From positions 22,288,001 to 22,352,000 of the forward strand of contig NC_134025.1 of the NCBI RefSeq assembly GCF_964204645.1: DNA of 64,000 nt. The letters are read 5' to 3'. Below, in pieces: positions 21,666 to 34,053 of the stretch; the stretch's first letter is position 1, and every line of letters starts with the position of its first letter. The notes under the pieces were generated by a model that did not search any database, had not been told where the DNA came from, and saw nothing but the letters and a program-made list of their open reading frames with translations. The translations under genes were made by a program, and so were the position numbers. Source of the DNA: Tubulanus polymorphus (Eukaryota > Nemertea > Palaeonemertea > Tubulaniformes > Tubulanidae).

Positions 21666-22631
21666 TTATATCATTCGATTCTGATAGATACACGATTTCA
21701 ATTGGTCTCTGACGTAGCTTCTCACATCATCCCCGGCTATGATGTACACGTAGAAATTAATGGCACTGTTAGCGGCGTAAAGAGCGCTGGTGACGGATGA
21801 GACAACCGTGATAGTTTCGCTGGAAAATTCTACAGTTGTCGACACGAAGAGGAACAACGCCGTCGGGTAGGTGAAAATAACGAATAGGAACGATACGGTC
21901 ATGACCATAACGGTGGCCTTCTTGGCAGACGACGCCTTCGCAGCAGCGCACGAACCGAGAGTGCGACTTCTGCGAATGAAAATTATCAGAATAACGTTGA
22001 GTATCAAAATCGTAATTGTCGGAAAGTAAACGATCACAATAGGGCCCATTTTGTAGTAGATATTCGCCCAAAATGCGGGGAACGCGCATGTGCCAAGATG
22101 TTCGTTAAATTCAACGGCTTGCAGCGAGAATACGATATCAACAATGCAACTAACTACTACCAGAAAGAAGATAACTCGGCGGGAAAATTGCGGTGTCGCC
22201 AATGTTCTCGCCGTGAACGGCCAGACGACTATCGCGAATCGTTCGACAGTTAAGATTATTACTAACCAGGAGCTGACGAGATCGCATACGTGAGAAAAGT
22301 ACTCCATAATCTTACACGAGGCGGTGTTCTGAAACGTAATTACTAGGCGTGGATACGAAACGTAGTTCGCGAACGGTAGAACGTATGCAATCAAAGTCAT
22401 CATATCGACCACTGCCAAAGTGGCGAGATACTGAGAATAAGAAAATACCCGAAATCGCCCGCTTGTCATTACTAAAAAACTGCAGGTATTTCCGAAGGCC
22501 CCGGCAAAAGCGAGCACAGAAAGCACGCACAGATGGAAGTATCGAACATGTGATGAATTGATGAGCATCGGCGTCTCTAAGAGAAGTGACGAATACCAGG
22601 CTAATCGGGCACCACTGTGACTGGAATTCAT
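21666..22631 (-). CDS. Rhodopsin-class (class A) peptide-type GPCR, single exon
   Basis: An intact 321-residue seven-helix receptor. N-terminal N-glycosylation sites (NSS). TM1 has GNTCS, TM2 LAVVDM, a Cys at the top of TM3 (SCKIMEYF) pairing with the Cys of loop 2 (GTCAF). The TM3 end is ERF in place of DRY, TM6 has FxxFTYP, and TM7 NSAINFYVY replaces NPxxY. A short Cys-containing tail follows. The form fits the large single-exon peptide/FMRFamide/TRH-like receptor expansions of lophotrochozoans; ligand unknown. Couples to heterotrimeric G proteins at the plasma membrane (family knowledge). Confidence 0.9.
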   Translation of the reverse strand: MNSSHSGARLAWYSSLLLETPMLINSSHVRYFHLCVLSVLAFAGAFGNTCSFLVMTSGRFRVFSYSQYLATLAVVDMMTLIAYVLPFANYVSYPRLVITFQNTASCKIMEYFSHVCDLVSSWLVIILTVERFAIVVWPFTARTLATPQFSRRVIFFLVVVSCIVDIVFSLQAVEFNEHLGTCAFPAFWANIYYKMGPIVIVYFPTITILILNVILIIFIRRSRTLGSCAAAKASSAKKATVMVMTVSFLFVIFTYPTALFLFVSTTVEFSSETITVVSSVTSALYAANSAINFYVYIIAGDDVRSYVRDQLKSCIYQNRMI

Positions 22632-23268
22632 GCTTGAATAGACAATACGCTATAGATATTTAATGAGAAGTAAGCTTATATATAGCCTACTGTATTGTTG
22701 TTCTTATGATGGCCTAGTACCGGTCGTGGTAATTAATTAGACTAGTTTTGTTTCATATGTAATCATGTTTCCGGCAAATATCTCTTGATGGCATTGCCAT
22801 AATCAGTAGAGGTCCGGTACTAGCGTGAGACTTTTTGTGCAGTTTCCTTTTTGGTGAAACAACGCTCGAAAATAAAAACATCGCTCGCGTTGACAGCAAA
22901 ACGGCCGCCATAAACGGCCGATGCCTGGTCGTTATGCCTTTCCGGCCAATTATTGGACGAATATATATATAGGACATAAAGCCCAACATATTTATGTCGA
23001 TTTCTGTATGATGTGGATCTTTTCAGATTTTTCGTAACCCCCTAAACTACGGGCCTGGACCGGTTGTGCTTGACTTACCGCGTTTGGATCGGACACTTCT
23101 ACTGGCAAGCTAGGATAACTGCGGGCCTGTTTTAGTTGGTTTTGGTGTGTATTTAAGACGATCAGTAACTCCGAGATTCAACAATATTCTCAAGGTTGCG
23201 GACAAACCCGGAAATGTAAAATGTAAAATTCGAAAATATGATACTCATTTGAAGGCCCCCAATCAATC
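22632..23268. other. Intergenic region between GPCR and TFB2M (divergent genes)
   Basis: The GPCR reads left and TFB2M reads right, so both promoters lie here. No further coding sequence seen. Confidence 0.4.
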
Positions 23269-26200
23269 ATGATTCCTAAAAATCTATGGATACATTTAAC
23301 AAAAAGACTTGACCAAAGTAACATTCAAACGACACGAAGATACAATTCGCAGTTATTCAGCTCAAAGTTCCCATTTTTGGAGAAACCTGCCGCGAAGAAA
23401 ATTGGAGCTTACATTTTAGACAAATCACTTGCTGGTAAATTTTCCACAGGGACTTGTCACAATTGATAGTGAATGTAACCAGTATCAATGACCAACCCCA
23501 GTATCCCTGTATAATCGGAAAAACAAGATATTGTTTTTTTATTATACAGGGATACTGAGGTTGGTCATTGATACTGACTGGTTTAATAAAGCCCAACGCA
23601 CACAGCAAAAAATTTGTTTCGCCGAAACAGAAAACACGTTTTTCGCAAAACGTTTTGCCCGCAAATGATAAAATGTCCAACGCACAGGGCATAATGAAAA
23701 CGTGCAGAAAACATTTCTTGCACCATGGAATCCATGGAGACAACAATAAACTCAGTTACTCACATCAATCTCAAAATGGCAGCGTCCATGCGACAGCGAA
23801 AGATTTTATTAGCAGTATTGTTAATTTTGCGTAATCGAACACGGCACTGAAAAAAGTTTTTTCACGAGGAAAAAACATTTTTTCGGTGCCGTGTGCGTTG
23901 GCTCTATTCATTCACTATCAATTGTGACAAGTCCCTGTGAAATTTTCATTTAAAATTTATCCATGTATATGGCAACTTAAATGATTTAATCTAAAATCAA
24001 TGTTTGAACATTTTACTTGTAGAGACGATAGTTAAAAGTTTAGTCGCCGCAAATCAATTAAAGCAAGATGTAACTCCTTGGCTCGAAGTGAATCCTGGAC
24101 CCGGATATCTATCGGAAGCGCTTCTCGAAGCTGGAATTCGTAGTTTGACCGTAGTTGAACGAAGACAGGAATTTATGCCGTATTTACAGGTAAAAATTTT
24201 CAGTCAATAGAGTAGCTGGTTATTGCTTCCCTCTTTGTGATGGTAGGCTACATTATTCAATAAATAGTCCTTGATTTGTGAATAATTCAGCGAAGAACTA
24301 TTTAGTCGATCAACTCTTTAAGAGAAAATTTGGGTTTGGGGAAGGAAAAGTCAGCTCACATTAGCAATAAGAGTAGATGAGAGTAATGCGCACTGCGTCT
24401 ATCAAATCCAAATCTATCGGCCAGAGTTCCGCTCTCGAAAATTGTAGTTGAGTTTGGTAGATTTTATTCTTTTGAACTTTTTTAGAGATTGAAAACGCAG
24501 TATCCGGACTTTTCATTCCATCAGAAGGACTTTTTCAACAGGGGAGCTTTACAGAAAGAAGTTCATGAGTTCTTCAGAGAAGTTGTACCGAATCTACAAA
24601 TCCATTCATTCAATGAAAGTAAGTCGGTTTATCTCGAGTGCTAATCGTCGTTTGTATAATCGAACAAGTTATACGGCACTACGTTGAAAATTTTCAGAAC
24701 CGCCTTTGAAAATAATCGTCTCTCCGGGAATCGCTTACGAACGCCGACTCATCAAAATTCTTCTGAATCAACTTTTGATATCTTCGATATCGTTGTTTAG
24801 CTACGGGCGTATGGAATTCATAATGATATTGTCATCGTTAGAAAAACAGGTAATCATGACATATTGATACTCAGTTACTTTAATCGGGGGGAGCGCTTAT
24901 GAACTTTGTATGACATGGAAAACTGCGCTAAGCAAATGAATACCATTACAGTATGAAGACACCGTAGTACTACTGATTTCTCTGCAGCAATCGAGGATCC
25001 ATTAGGGACACTAGTTGTGGATTTCTTCCCCCATTCGATTAAAATCAATCCATAATTTTCTTGGTGCAAATGATTAAGCTTACCCAATCACAGTTAAGTG
25101 GATAATGGATACATCTTTTGTGTAATTTGTGGGAAGGTTAAAGATCATCTAATCAAACGTTATGGATTAAAAATCAACTTATCTTTAATGAATATATACT
25201 GTTAGGCATCTCGCTGGCTTTGGCAAGTTTTCACATATTCATATAGTTTACTACTTAAGTGTATCATGATCTCACAAGAATTCATTTAATTCATTTGCAG
25301 CGTTTAATGTTGAAATGGCCGATTAGTGCATTTGCGTACAGAGAGAGGAACGCTTTATTCAGTCTAATGTTTGATGTTGACTTTTTGCAAAAGGTGAGTA
25401 ATTCAAACTTTTACATCTTTAGTAGGTAAAATAAAACATGATCAGCATCATTCAGAAGTACAAGAATTCTTTTTGGATAAAAAAAGATGAAAATATTAGT
25501 TATTCTTCTTTGCAGATAGATCCAGGAGGAATCTTCCCACCACAAGTTGTATCAAATTACAAAAAGGTAGAACCTCTACACTAAAACTTCAGATCAGAAA
25601 TCACCATTGTTATAGGCCTAGTCGATAGTTTGCCTAATATTTTCTAATTTATAATCAAATCAACATTGTGTTTGGTTTATTATGGTACCCGGTAAGTCAG
25701 ATTAAAAAGCGTTGACCTTTCAATGCATCGTTTCATTTACTAGAAAACCAAGCAAGGGCAGCAAGTTTCTGAAAGTTTACACGTGGTTCGAATTACGCCC
25801 AAAGAAGGACTGTTTACACATTTGTTCAACCAGCGTCATCTACCGATGTTTGCCTTCTTCGTGAAGGAAATGCTAGTCAAACGCTCGCAGCGATTGATAC
25901 CCAAAATGGAGTAAGTTTTCTCTGTAAATTTCGTGCCATAAAATACATACCGGTATTCATAATTTCTTATAAAAACTATTTACTGGTTCATATTTCAAAG
26001 CGTTGTTTTATCTCTATATGTGGGTTCCTACTGATAAATGGAGACACTATCTGAAGATGGTATCATCCTAGGAAACCTAAAAATCTAGAAAAAAAACATG
26101 AGTTTAGAAAACCCTGCGCCATTACCTATTTCTTCTTACTGAGTAGGAAAATAACAATTTTCCGCTCCATACTCAATTTGTACATTTACCTAAAAAAATT

Positions 26201-26593
26201 ACATAGTTGCATATATAGTTAATGAAGAAGCTCTGATAAAAACTTTCCGACTATATAGTGAAAGGGTGTCATTGCATTTCAGGGTTTTCTTTCCTGGGTG
26301 CGGTTTACAGATGATAGATGAAGGTTATACGATGGATCAAATAACAGGAGACATTTCACCAGATGATTTTGTCAAACTATTCAAGGTAAGAGGATTTGAA
26401 AGCATTTCTTGAAATGTTTTGGCGAAAAATTGTCCTACACCCTCTTTAGATATGTTTATCTTTAGATATGTTTATGATTGACTTTTCTACATTTTAGAAT
26501 GTTCTATCATGGCCTGATTTTGAAGAATCAAATTTCATTTCATTGTACAGACGATTTCAAGGAGAACACATAACAGACATCGATGTCAGCTGA
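23269..26593 (+). CDS. TFB2M: Mitochondrial transcription factor B2 (rRNA adenine dimethyltransferase family)
   Basis: Nine exons: 23269-23434, 24023-24189, 24486-24618, 24698-24849, 25301-25393, 25516-25566, 25744-25910, 26283-26385, 26498-26593. All have GT-AG borders and the phases sum to 375 codons plus TGA (human is about 396). The N-terminus is Arg/Lys-rich and nearly free of acids, as for mitochondrial import. Exon 2 carries the SAM-binding motif I region WLEVNPGPGYLSEALLEAG, close to TFB2M (ECNPGPG...QALLEAG) rather than TFB1M. TFB2M partners mitochondrial RNA polymerase in promoter melting. A polyadenylation signal AATAAA lies at 26645. Intron 1 holds a hAT-type MITE. Confidence 0.88.
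23437..23947. mobile_element. hAT-type MITE with 8-bp target duplication
   Basis: A 495-bp element (23445-23939) with 31-bp terminal inverted repeats beginning CACAGGGACTTGTCAC, flanked on both sides by the 8-bp duplication AAATTTTC (23437-23444 and 23940-23947). An 8-bp duplication and a CA-start TIR fit the hAT superfamily. A second internal inverted repeat (arms near 23475-23520 and 23545-23582) gives a nested hairpin. No transposase. It lies at the very start of TFB2M intron 1. Confidence 0.85.
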
Positions 26594-27456
26594 CGATTCA
26601 CTGAATATTTTATATCAATAGTGTACATTTTTAAAGATTTTGTAAATAAATTGTTCTGTTGTACTGTAAAGCCCTCCAAGTCCGATTCATTTGGAATTTA
26701 TGTAGTTCTACTATTCATTGATGGCACAAGGACAAGTGGACTGGAAGAAGCCATCCAAACCAATTCGAGTATTGTCCTTGGCACCTGATCTACCATGGCA
26801 ATCCTGATAAATTGTCTGTAATAAGAGTGCAGTCAGTCAAAACCCTAAAACTTTGCCATTTGGAGCCGGTTTTATAGACCTGGACCCAGTTCAAAGTTTT
26901 CAGTTAAGTTTCATTCATTTAGTTAATTTTCGATGTTTTGAGCAAAATCCCAACTCGTGTAACTGAAAATGGGTCCTTAAACCCAGGGGTTAATTCAATT
27001 ACATGTATTAGCCAATACGAGTTCCTCTGCGGTTAAGCGAATATGAATATGAGATTGTAAAACCATACAACCAAAATAATATAAAACCAAATACAGTTCA
27101 GTCTATCAAAACACTTAGATTCTACTAACGTGACACATGCATCTATTAGTATAAATAATTGTAGAAGTAAATAATTTATTTTCTGAAAAAATTTAAATGT
27201 ACATTACACTAACAAGTACATAACTTTTCTTAGCAATAAAACTCGCACATCTTAATATCTTGGTTTTGTACATTTTGAGGGGAACTTCAATTGTGGTTTC
27301 AATTTTCAGCATTACACTGTAGTACAAGCGACAGTGGTAGCAAAAATTGCATCGCAGAGATCCGAGTAATGCAAACGCATTACGACCTAGCTTTCATTGA
27401 GAGTACTGGCAGAGATTGGAGTGAAAAAATGCTTTTTTCCTTATTCCACTATAGAT
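26594..27456. other. Convergent intergenic region between TFB2M and TTC12
   Basis: Holds the TFB2M poly(A) signal at 26645 and the 3' UTR of TTC12 (AATAAA on the minus strand near 27175). Otherwise nothing recognised. Confidence 0.5.
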
Positions 27457-30400
27457 TCAATCAACGTGCTTCATAATAGAATGTAATATTTCAATTCCAT
27501 GCAACTCACGAAGTCTTTCCAAATGCCTGAAAAAAGGACCATTTGTATTAGAATTTTTCACAGTACAAACATTGATCAATTTTCGCTTGCACAGAAAACC
27601 TTGAGTCCACTAAATCTTATCCAAGTACAGGTACTCTCTGAATCAAAGATACAGTAAGCAATATTCGGCATGTGTAGGAAAAGACTAAATTAATTCCTTC
27701 GTTAGCTACACATTAAGGTTTGCCTTCAACATGTTATTACCTTGGATCCCCTTGAGTCAACTTAGCGACTAAAATACCAGCATTTTTCTGTACATCCTTC
27801 ATTCTGCCATCGCGAACGATCACTAGAAGATTCTGTATGATATTCGTTTTTGCCAAGCGGGAGCATACTTTCGTAACTGAGCAACAGTTGCTCAGACAGA
27901 GAGCCGCGTTTCCAACGATATGTTCATTGTCGTGATTCAGCAGCTCAACCACACTATTCAACCCTGGAAATAATGAAAATTAAGGCAATTCATCGTACGT
28001 AAACTTTTATCATATGAAGCTTCAAATAAATTTACAGGACACCTACGTACCATCCTTATTATCAGCTATATCCAGTGAACATTGCGAAATCTGTTGACTG
28101 AAAACAGTTATAACCTTCATACTTGAAGTAACATCCTTTTGATTATCACTCTGAAATTTATAAAAACAATACAGCTTGGAACGAACATTGTATATTTTCT
28201 TGAATCATTATTACTGTACTGTAAACAACAAAATAAATATATTGTATCATTTGGGAACAAACAGATGAAATGCATGGTATCTCGATCCTACAGATAGATA
28301 TAGCATATCCATATTATCCTTTAGATATGCTATAGACAATGACGATATAGCTGTAGTTTATAGTACACTACCTTTAGTAAATTTAGTAATTTCTCTAAAA
28401 AGCTCGTGGTATAGATTGTTTCAGCAGCTTCGCGTGATTTCGGGAATAAATGACTGATTAATGCTAAACTGCGTTGACGTAAATCATTGTGGTCACTGTT
28501 AAACAACTCGACGCAATACGATGCCATTTTCGCCGCAGCCGCTTTGCACTCTTCGGATGGCTCTAACGACATGTTCATAGCTAAACCCAGTAAACTGTGC
28601 AGAGCTTCTTTATGTCGCGTGATAGAACTTGAATTCATGCACGGCACAGCCTGAAATAGACACAAATACGTGGAGATATTCTGCTTTCATGGTGGAAACG
28701 CAGCACAAAAAAATCGTCGCTGTACTAAAGTAAAACGAATTCTATTTTCTATCAACCACAAGCACGATGATAAACTTACCAGCAAATGGAGGCATCCATC
28801 CCACATTCCTTTCCTGCATATTATCTTCTGCCTTATGTGCGCATCATTGGTTAGATTGGTCACAGCTGATAAACATAAAGGCAATGTCGACTTACTGACA
28901 TCGCAAGTAATCTACAAAAAGATTCATCAAAATCTATTTCTACTAACTTTTTAAGCTATATACACTTCATTGAAATATAGGCACTCTTCCTTTCTGACTA
29001 AATTTGGGGTGGGGGGCACAATGCTGATCTAAAAAATTTATCCTACAATTTGGGAACCAGATCCAGATTTTGTACTCACGATGAAATTTTCAAAAGCAGA
29101 GAAAACATTTTCCACATCGGTCCTCAGCTGCGCTTTATACTTGGGGTTCAATGTAAGATTGTTGATGAAACCCATAGCGTTCACAGCCATGAGACCGTGA
29201 GAGTTCATCAGACTGAACACAGATTTTGTAAGACTGTAATAGAAAAACACAAAATTCTTGAAAAAAATCATGTTTCCAGCAGCAGGTCATATAATTTTCT
29301 TTTTCAGGTCTGTACAGTATGGGAAGACTAGCAAAGGATCAAACAATAACAAACCTTGGAATATCAAATTTAGAAATGATTTGGTTTCTTCCTAATTCTG
29401 ATTGCGAGACTATGTGAAGAAAATTGATGCATGCCTCTTTAAGCAGCTTGCGTTTTGTTGTAAGTATTGTTTGCAATGTTCCAACATATTTTGATTCTTC
29501 CATAATTTGTTTAATATTCTCATCTGAAAATAACCCTCATTAGACAGAGACCGGTCAAGTATTTGGAAATCACAATAACCATAAATGGGGCGTAGCCTAG
29601 GCTCCACTAAATGAAAGCCCAGTTGCACAGTCATGACTAACAGGCATAAATGATAAGACTATTTTACTGGTTTCGCTTGATTATGGGCAGAATATGACAG
29701 AATCCAAATCATGATTGTGACAAGTAAGTCATAGCTTGGTCTTAAATCAGAATGACTTTGATAGAATAATCAACTTTTACTGGTCAATATATCTAACCCA
29801 TGACTGCGCAATTGACCCCTGCATTGGAACATCAGCTGATAAAAGAGTTCGATCCCTTATCTATCCTTTCCATTCATACCATTGTCGGTACAAGCCGCTG
29901 TATATGTTTCTATACACGCCCAGGTTACATCGCGATCCTCCTTCGATAAGCTATTCACATGAGATGAGAAAGATCTGAAAAAATATACCAGTAGATGAAA
30001 TGACTAGAGAATGATTTGCGATGTGTAAAAAGTTTGAGCGCTAGATAAATCAAATTAGCGATTTTCTACAAACCTTGAAACGGCAGGATGAGATTGGACG
30101 AGTTGTAATCCTCCATGAGTTCGAAATAATGTCCGGTCGTTGGCTGAAATGTAATAATTTGCATAAAATATTTAAATGTTACTAAGATTTTTAGTCTTTT
30201 AGCATTAACACACTCGCACTCATGTTTCCATACAAGATCTTTAGAAGAAATGTGAAAGCGACAAATAATTCTAATGTTCTACATGTACTTACTATTGGTC
30301 AGGAATCTAGTGATGATACGCAGACCACCGCTGTAGTACAAAGGTAACTGATCCGGGCGATTTAATTTATCTAATAAGTCGACAACATTTCCAACTTCAG

Positions 30401-33400
30401 AATTATCTGTTTTAAATGCTTCTTCCGCTGCCAAATCGTCATTTTCAGTTTTCTCGGCCAACTGCACCTCAGCAATATATTCTAAAATGAGGTTCAGTAC
30501 ATGTCTCCGGGTAATCATACTGATCAGACTGCTGATATTGCAATCTAGTAATTCTGGAATTACTTAATACAACATGCAACAGAATGTCGCGTAACCTTGT
30601 TCAGCAGCGGTATGTTGTGGAACCTTGTTCTGTTTATTCACCTTTGATAATCGATTCCTTTTTTGCATCGATATTGAGAACTTGTTTATAGCTGTTTATT
30701 GCGTCATTGTACCTCTTTAAACCAAGGTAAGCTTTTCCTTGATGAACATAGGCTTTCACACAGTTCTCAAATACCTTAAAAACAAACTTTGCTTATGATT
30801 TCGTTTTAGATAAACTGAATCTTTATTCGCTTTTCCTATAGTTATAATGCTAGACACCAATCTCATATTTTTTGGAACAGATGAAAAAAATATTTTTTAT
30901 TACCTCCTACTGCTAAATATTGTGAATGGAGCAGAAATACTTACTCTTAAAGCCCAATCACAGTCACTTAAGGCTTCCTCATATTTTCCAATCTTATTGT
31001 AAGCTTGTGCGCGATTAGTCCATAGAGCAGTGAGAGTCTTAATTTCTGCTAACCCCTGTCAAATAAAAACAAAATACAGGTAATGATCAGTTTTTTTCAA
31101 CATTGATCTAAAGCCTGCTAAAATTTCTAATTAATGTCATTATATCATTTCATTTAGGTAAAGAATTTTATTTCATTTTTACCCCAAACATTGAACTTTG
31201 AATTATAATGACTTTTGATGACTAAACTGCTTAAAAACGATTTCTTCTTAAAAACGTTTGCTTCTTTAAAAGGAGATAGATAAGAATATATTATCATAAG
31301 AAGCAACTGATTGTTATACCCCAAAGTGAAATTAAATTTTAAATAGCATTTCCCCGAGTATAACAAACCAATAGCTTATCAATCAATACTGGTTGTCATT
31401 GAACAACTTTGATATGGGCCAAAATAATCTGATTGCTAATAACTCAACTGAAGCTCAGTATTTTACCTGGGTATAGAAATCAATAGCTTTTTCGAAATTT
31501 CCAGCTTTAAACTCAACATTGCCAAGTTCTTTCAGTCGCATGGCTTCCTTTTCGCGAACTACTTTATCTCGATATCGCTCTTCAGCATCTCTCTCAACAA
31601 CGCGCAGGAAATCATCTGGAAAAAAATACAATAAACGAATGACAATAAAATACAAATTCCGATGCATTAATACCGATTACTCGTGGAGATACTAATTGCT
31701 AATGATACCTTTGTCAAGATTTGATGATGGTTCGGTCGGTTCATCGCGAAATGTGGCATGATTGATAACTGTCCTATCGACACCTAAAACAAATAGTTAT
31801 CACCTCATCAATTTTCCAGTCTCAATCATCATTTCCTCTAAAAGACGTTTATCATTGAATAAACTTACCTGTCTTATCTTTTTTGACTTTGCCTTGATGT
31901 TTGTCTAAGTATTTATCAACTGCTGTATCGCTTCCATCTTTATCGCTCGCTATTCCTTTCACAAGTGATTCTGGAAAGGTTGAGAAGAAATCAGATTAAC
32001 AACTGGGCACAATAAGAACATCCTTATTACCGAGATGACATATTTTACCGAGATAAACCGAGATGAAATGAAATATAGCATATTTATTTATTCATTATCG
32101 ATTTTAACAATTGAAATCATGTTAGATCAGTAATAAATACCTTCTAGTCATATTTAAAAATTTTTTTTTATTAAAAAAAATTTTGACTTCAAATACGTAA
32201 ACTCAGTTTGCAATAAAATTTCATTGAATTTCATTGATCGACGATCTCATCTCGGTAAAGTTTAAGTTATTTTCCTGCAAAAATATCCGACAAAATATGT
32301 AAAATATGACTCCAGCAGGCATTTATTAGATATGATTTCAATTGTTAAAATCGATAAGGAATAAATAAATGTTATATTTCATTTTATCTCGGTTCATCTC
32401 GGTAAAATACGTCATCTCGGTAATAAGGATGACTGAAGAAGGAGTCTTTTTGGTGAAAGTTTGGCGGCCTAGTTAGTCTGAAGACCAGACAATGAAAGCG
32501 TTCCCTTACGACTTACGTTGTTTCAGGAACGATGGCTTATGTCTATTACACCATTGCTTGAGAGGACATCAGGTGGCTTAGCTCAGTCAGTTTATTGGTA
32601 CGTACCTGATTAGGTCTAGGATCAACAAGATTTAACTTCTTAAGGGCACACCTCGCCACCCGTTCTGAAACTACCAAAAGTGACTGAGTTAGCCCAACCC
32701 ATGTCCGCTCCAGCAAAGTTGAAATAGATATTACTAGACTTAAGTCAAGCTGCCTAACGCCAAGATAGAAAACACTTAGTCTGAACCTGCTGATGAATCA
32801 GAATACAAACCAGACTGGCAGAGATTCAGATTAGTTAGAGTCAGAGATGTGTAACTTGTAAGCTACCTCACGCTTCACCCAGTCCTGGCAGTGTGGCTGT
32901 CTCCACAGTGTATCTACGTTGCTCTACGATCCTGTGTAACCACCCACCCAGACACGTTCATTCAAATTCGCGTGACTTTTGCCGACACAACTACTGTCGG
33001 CATTTTTGCCTGTGTTCAAACTGCGATATCTCAGCAAATAAACAACCGATTTTGATAAATAAACTATGTACACTAACCTTATGATGTCTTACGTTTGTTC
33101 ATTATATCATTTTGACGATAAATCTGATTTTAGTACGATTAAATTTGAGATACAAAAATGATGCGCTGATTAGCGATGAGACACGCATCGCTCAAGTGTC
33201 TTGTTGCTAACGAACTACAGCGTTACAATGCCTAGTTTCAAAGTGAAAAAATGATGTCATTTTGCTATTTCTGTATTTATATCGCATCAAGCACGGAGTA
33301 TGATGAAGGAACCTCCGAATGAACGTAATAATAAGAAAACTGAATATGTGAGGTTTGTAATGATAGTTTATTTTTCACAATCGATTTGGTGAAACTGGAT

Positions 33401-33678
33401 TTCTGGTGGTTTAAAGTCACTGTGATTTAAGAGTATCGAGAAAATGTCGTTCGTGTCTTGTGTCTGTGGTACATCAGACACAAGGTTCTTGGTGAACCTC
33501 ACGCCTACGTTACGGGTTCTACTACTTTGATTCCAGACACTGACAGGTTAAGTTGGTGATTGAAATAGCGTAAAGAAAACATGGGCCGAAAACATAACAC
33601 TGCGCGTATAAACTTACCGACAGTGTCAATTTGATCAAGAAACTTATCGAGACCGGTAAAATCAATTTCCTTCGCCAT
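27457..33678 (-). CDS. TTC12: Tetratricopeptide repeat protein 12
   Basis: Fifteen exons, 5' to 3': 33618-33678, 31869-31970, 31709-31783, 31467-31615, 30945-31055, 30642-30774, 30293-30544, 30074-30143, 29355-29523, 29080-29233, 28780-28911, 28372-28650, 28051-28150, 27741-27963, 27457-27526. The N-terminus is MAKEIDFTGLDKFLDQID. Three TPRs follow (KELGNVEFKAGNFEKAIDFY; TNRAQAYNKIGKYEEALSDC; VFENCVKAYVHQGKAYLGLK), then NRPDQLPLYYSGG and armadillo-like helices ending HIVGNAALCLSNC...NAGILVAKL and RELHGIEILHSIMK. These match TTC12 along its length (about 692 codons; human about 705). TTC12 is a cytoplasmic axonemal dynein assembly factor for motile cilia. One exon junction (8/9) does not keep frame as read. 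Confidence 0.88.
32019..32431. repeat. 413-bp MITE with about 110-bp terminal inverted repeats
   Basis: Ends CATCCTTATTACCGAGATGA...TCATCTCGGTAATAAGGATG. Each arm carries repeated TTACCGAGATGA/TCTCGGT blocks, so the arms contain their own sub-repeats. In TTC12 intron 1. No clear target duplication seen. Confidence 0.8.
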
Positions 33679-33705
33679 GTTGTGTATTAGCAACGCTGAC
33701 CAATT

Positions 33706-33725
33706 CAATTCAATTCAATTCAATA
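33706..33725. repeat. (ATTCA)n microsatellite
   Basis: Four tandem pentamers just upstream of the TTC12 start codon, in its 5' UTR or promoter. Confidence 0.8.
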
Positions 33726-33939
33726 TATCGGCGACCTTGAAAAAAGCAATGGCCCCTTTCTTCGTTACCGTTTATCTATAATTTCCGGACGCACATTTGG
33801 CACCGGGCCCGGCTTCTAACAAATAGCAAATTGTAAAATAGCCCCTGTCGACCAACTGTTTTCGGGGCTTAAGAAGTCTCAATAGCTCCCAAGAAAATTC
33901 TGAAATTGCAACCAATGGTATTCAGCTGTCCGGCGAGTC

Positions 33940-34053
33940 CCTGGGCCCAGTTTCACAGAAAGGTTTATCTCTTAAATCGATTTAATTTCTTCATTAATTC
34001 AGTTTATCTTAAATCGATTTAGGCCTTAATCCTTTTTGTGAAACTGGGCCCAG
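33940..34053. repeat. Short MITE, TIR CCTGGGCCCAGTTTCAC
   Basis: A 114-bp palindromic element with TIRs of about 24 bp (right end ...GTGAAACTGGGCCCAGG) and an internal TCTTAAATCGATTTAATTTC / TTAAATCGATTTAGG repeat. Lies in the TTC12-GPCR intergenic region. Confidence 0.8.

Noticed and set aside
24023-24189. TFB1M instead of TFB2M
   Set aside because: The ECNPGPG/ALLEAG-type motif and the divergent downstream region fit TFB2M; conserved TFB1M/KsgA catalytic features were not seen.
32572-32860. tRNA-like stretch GGCTTAGCTCAGTCAG suggesting a tRNA gene or SINE head
   Set aside because: A-box-like start only; the B-box (GGTCTAGGATCAA) is poor and no cloverleaf could be drawn. No tail repeat seen.
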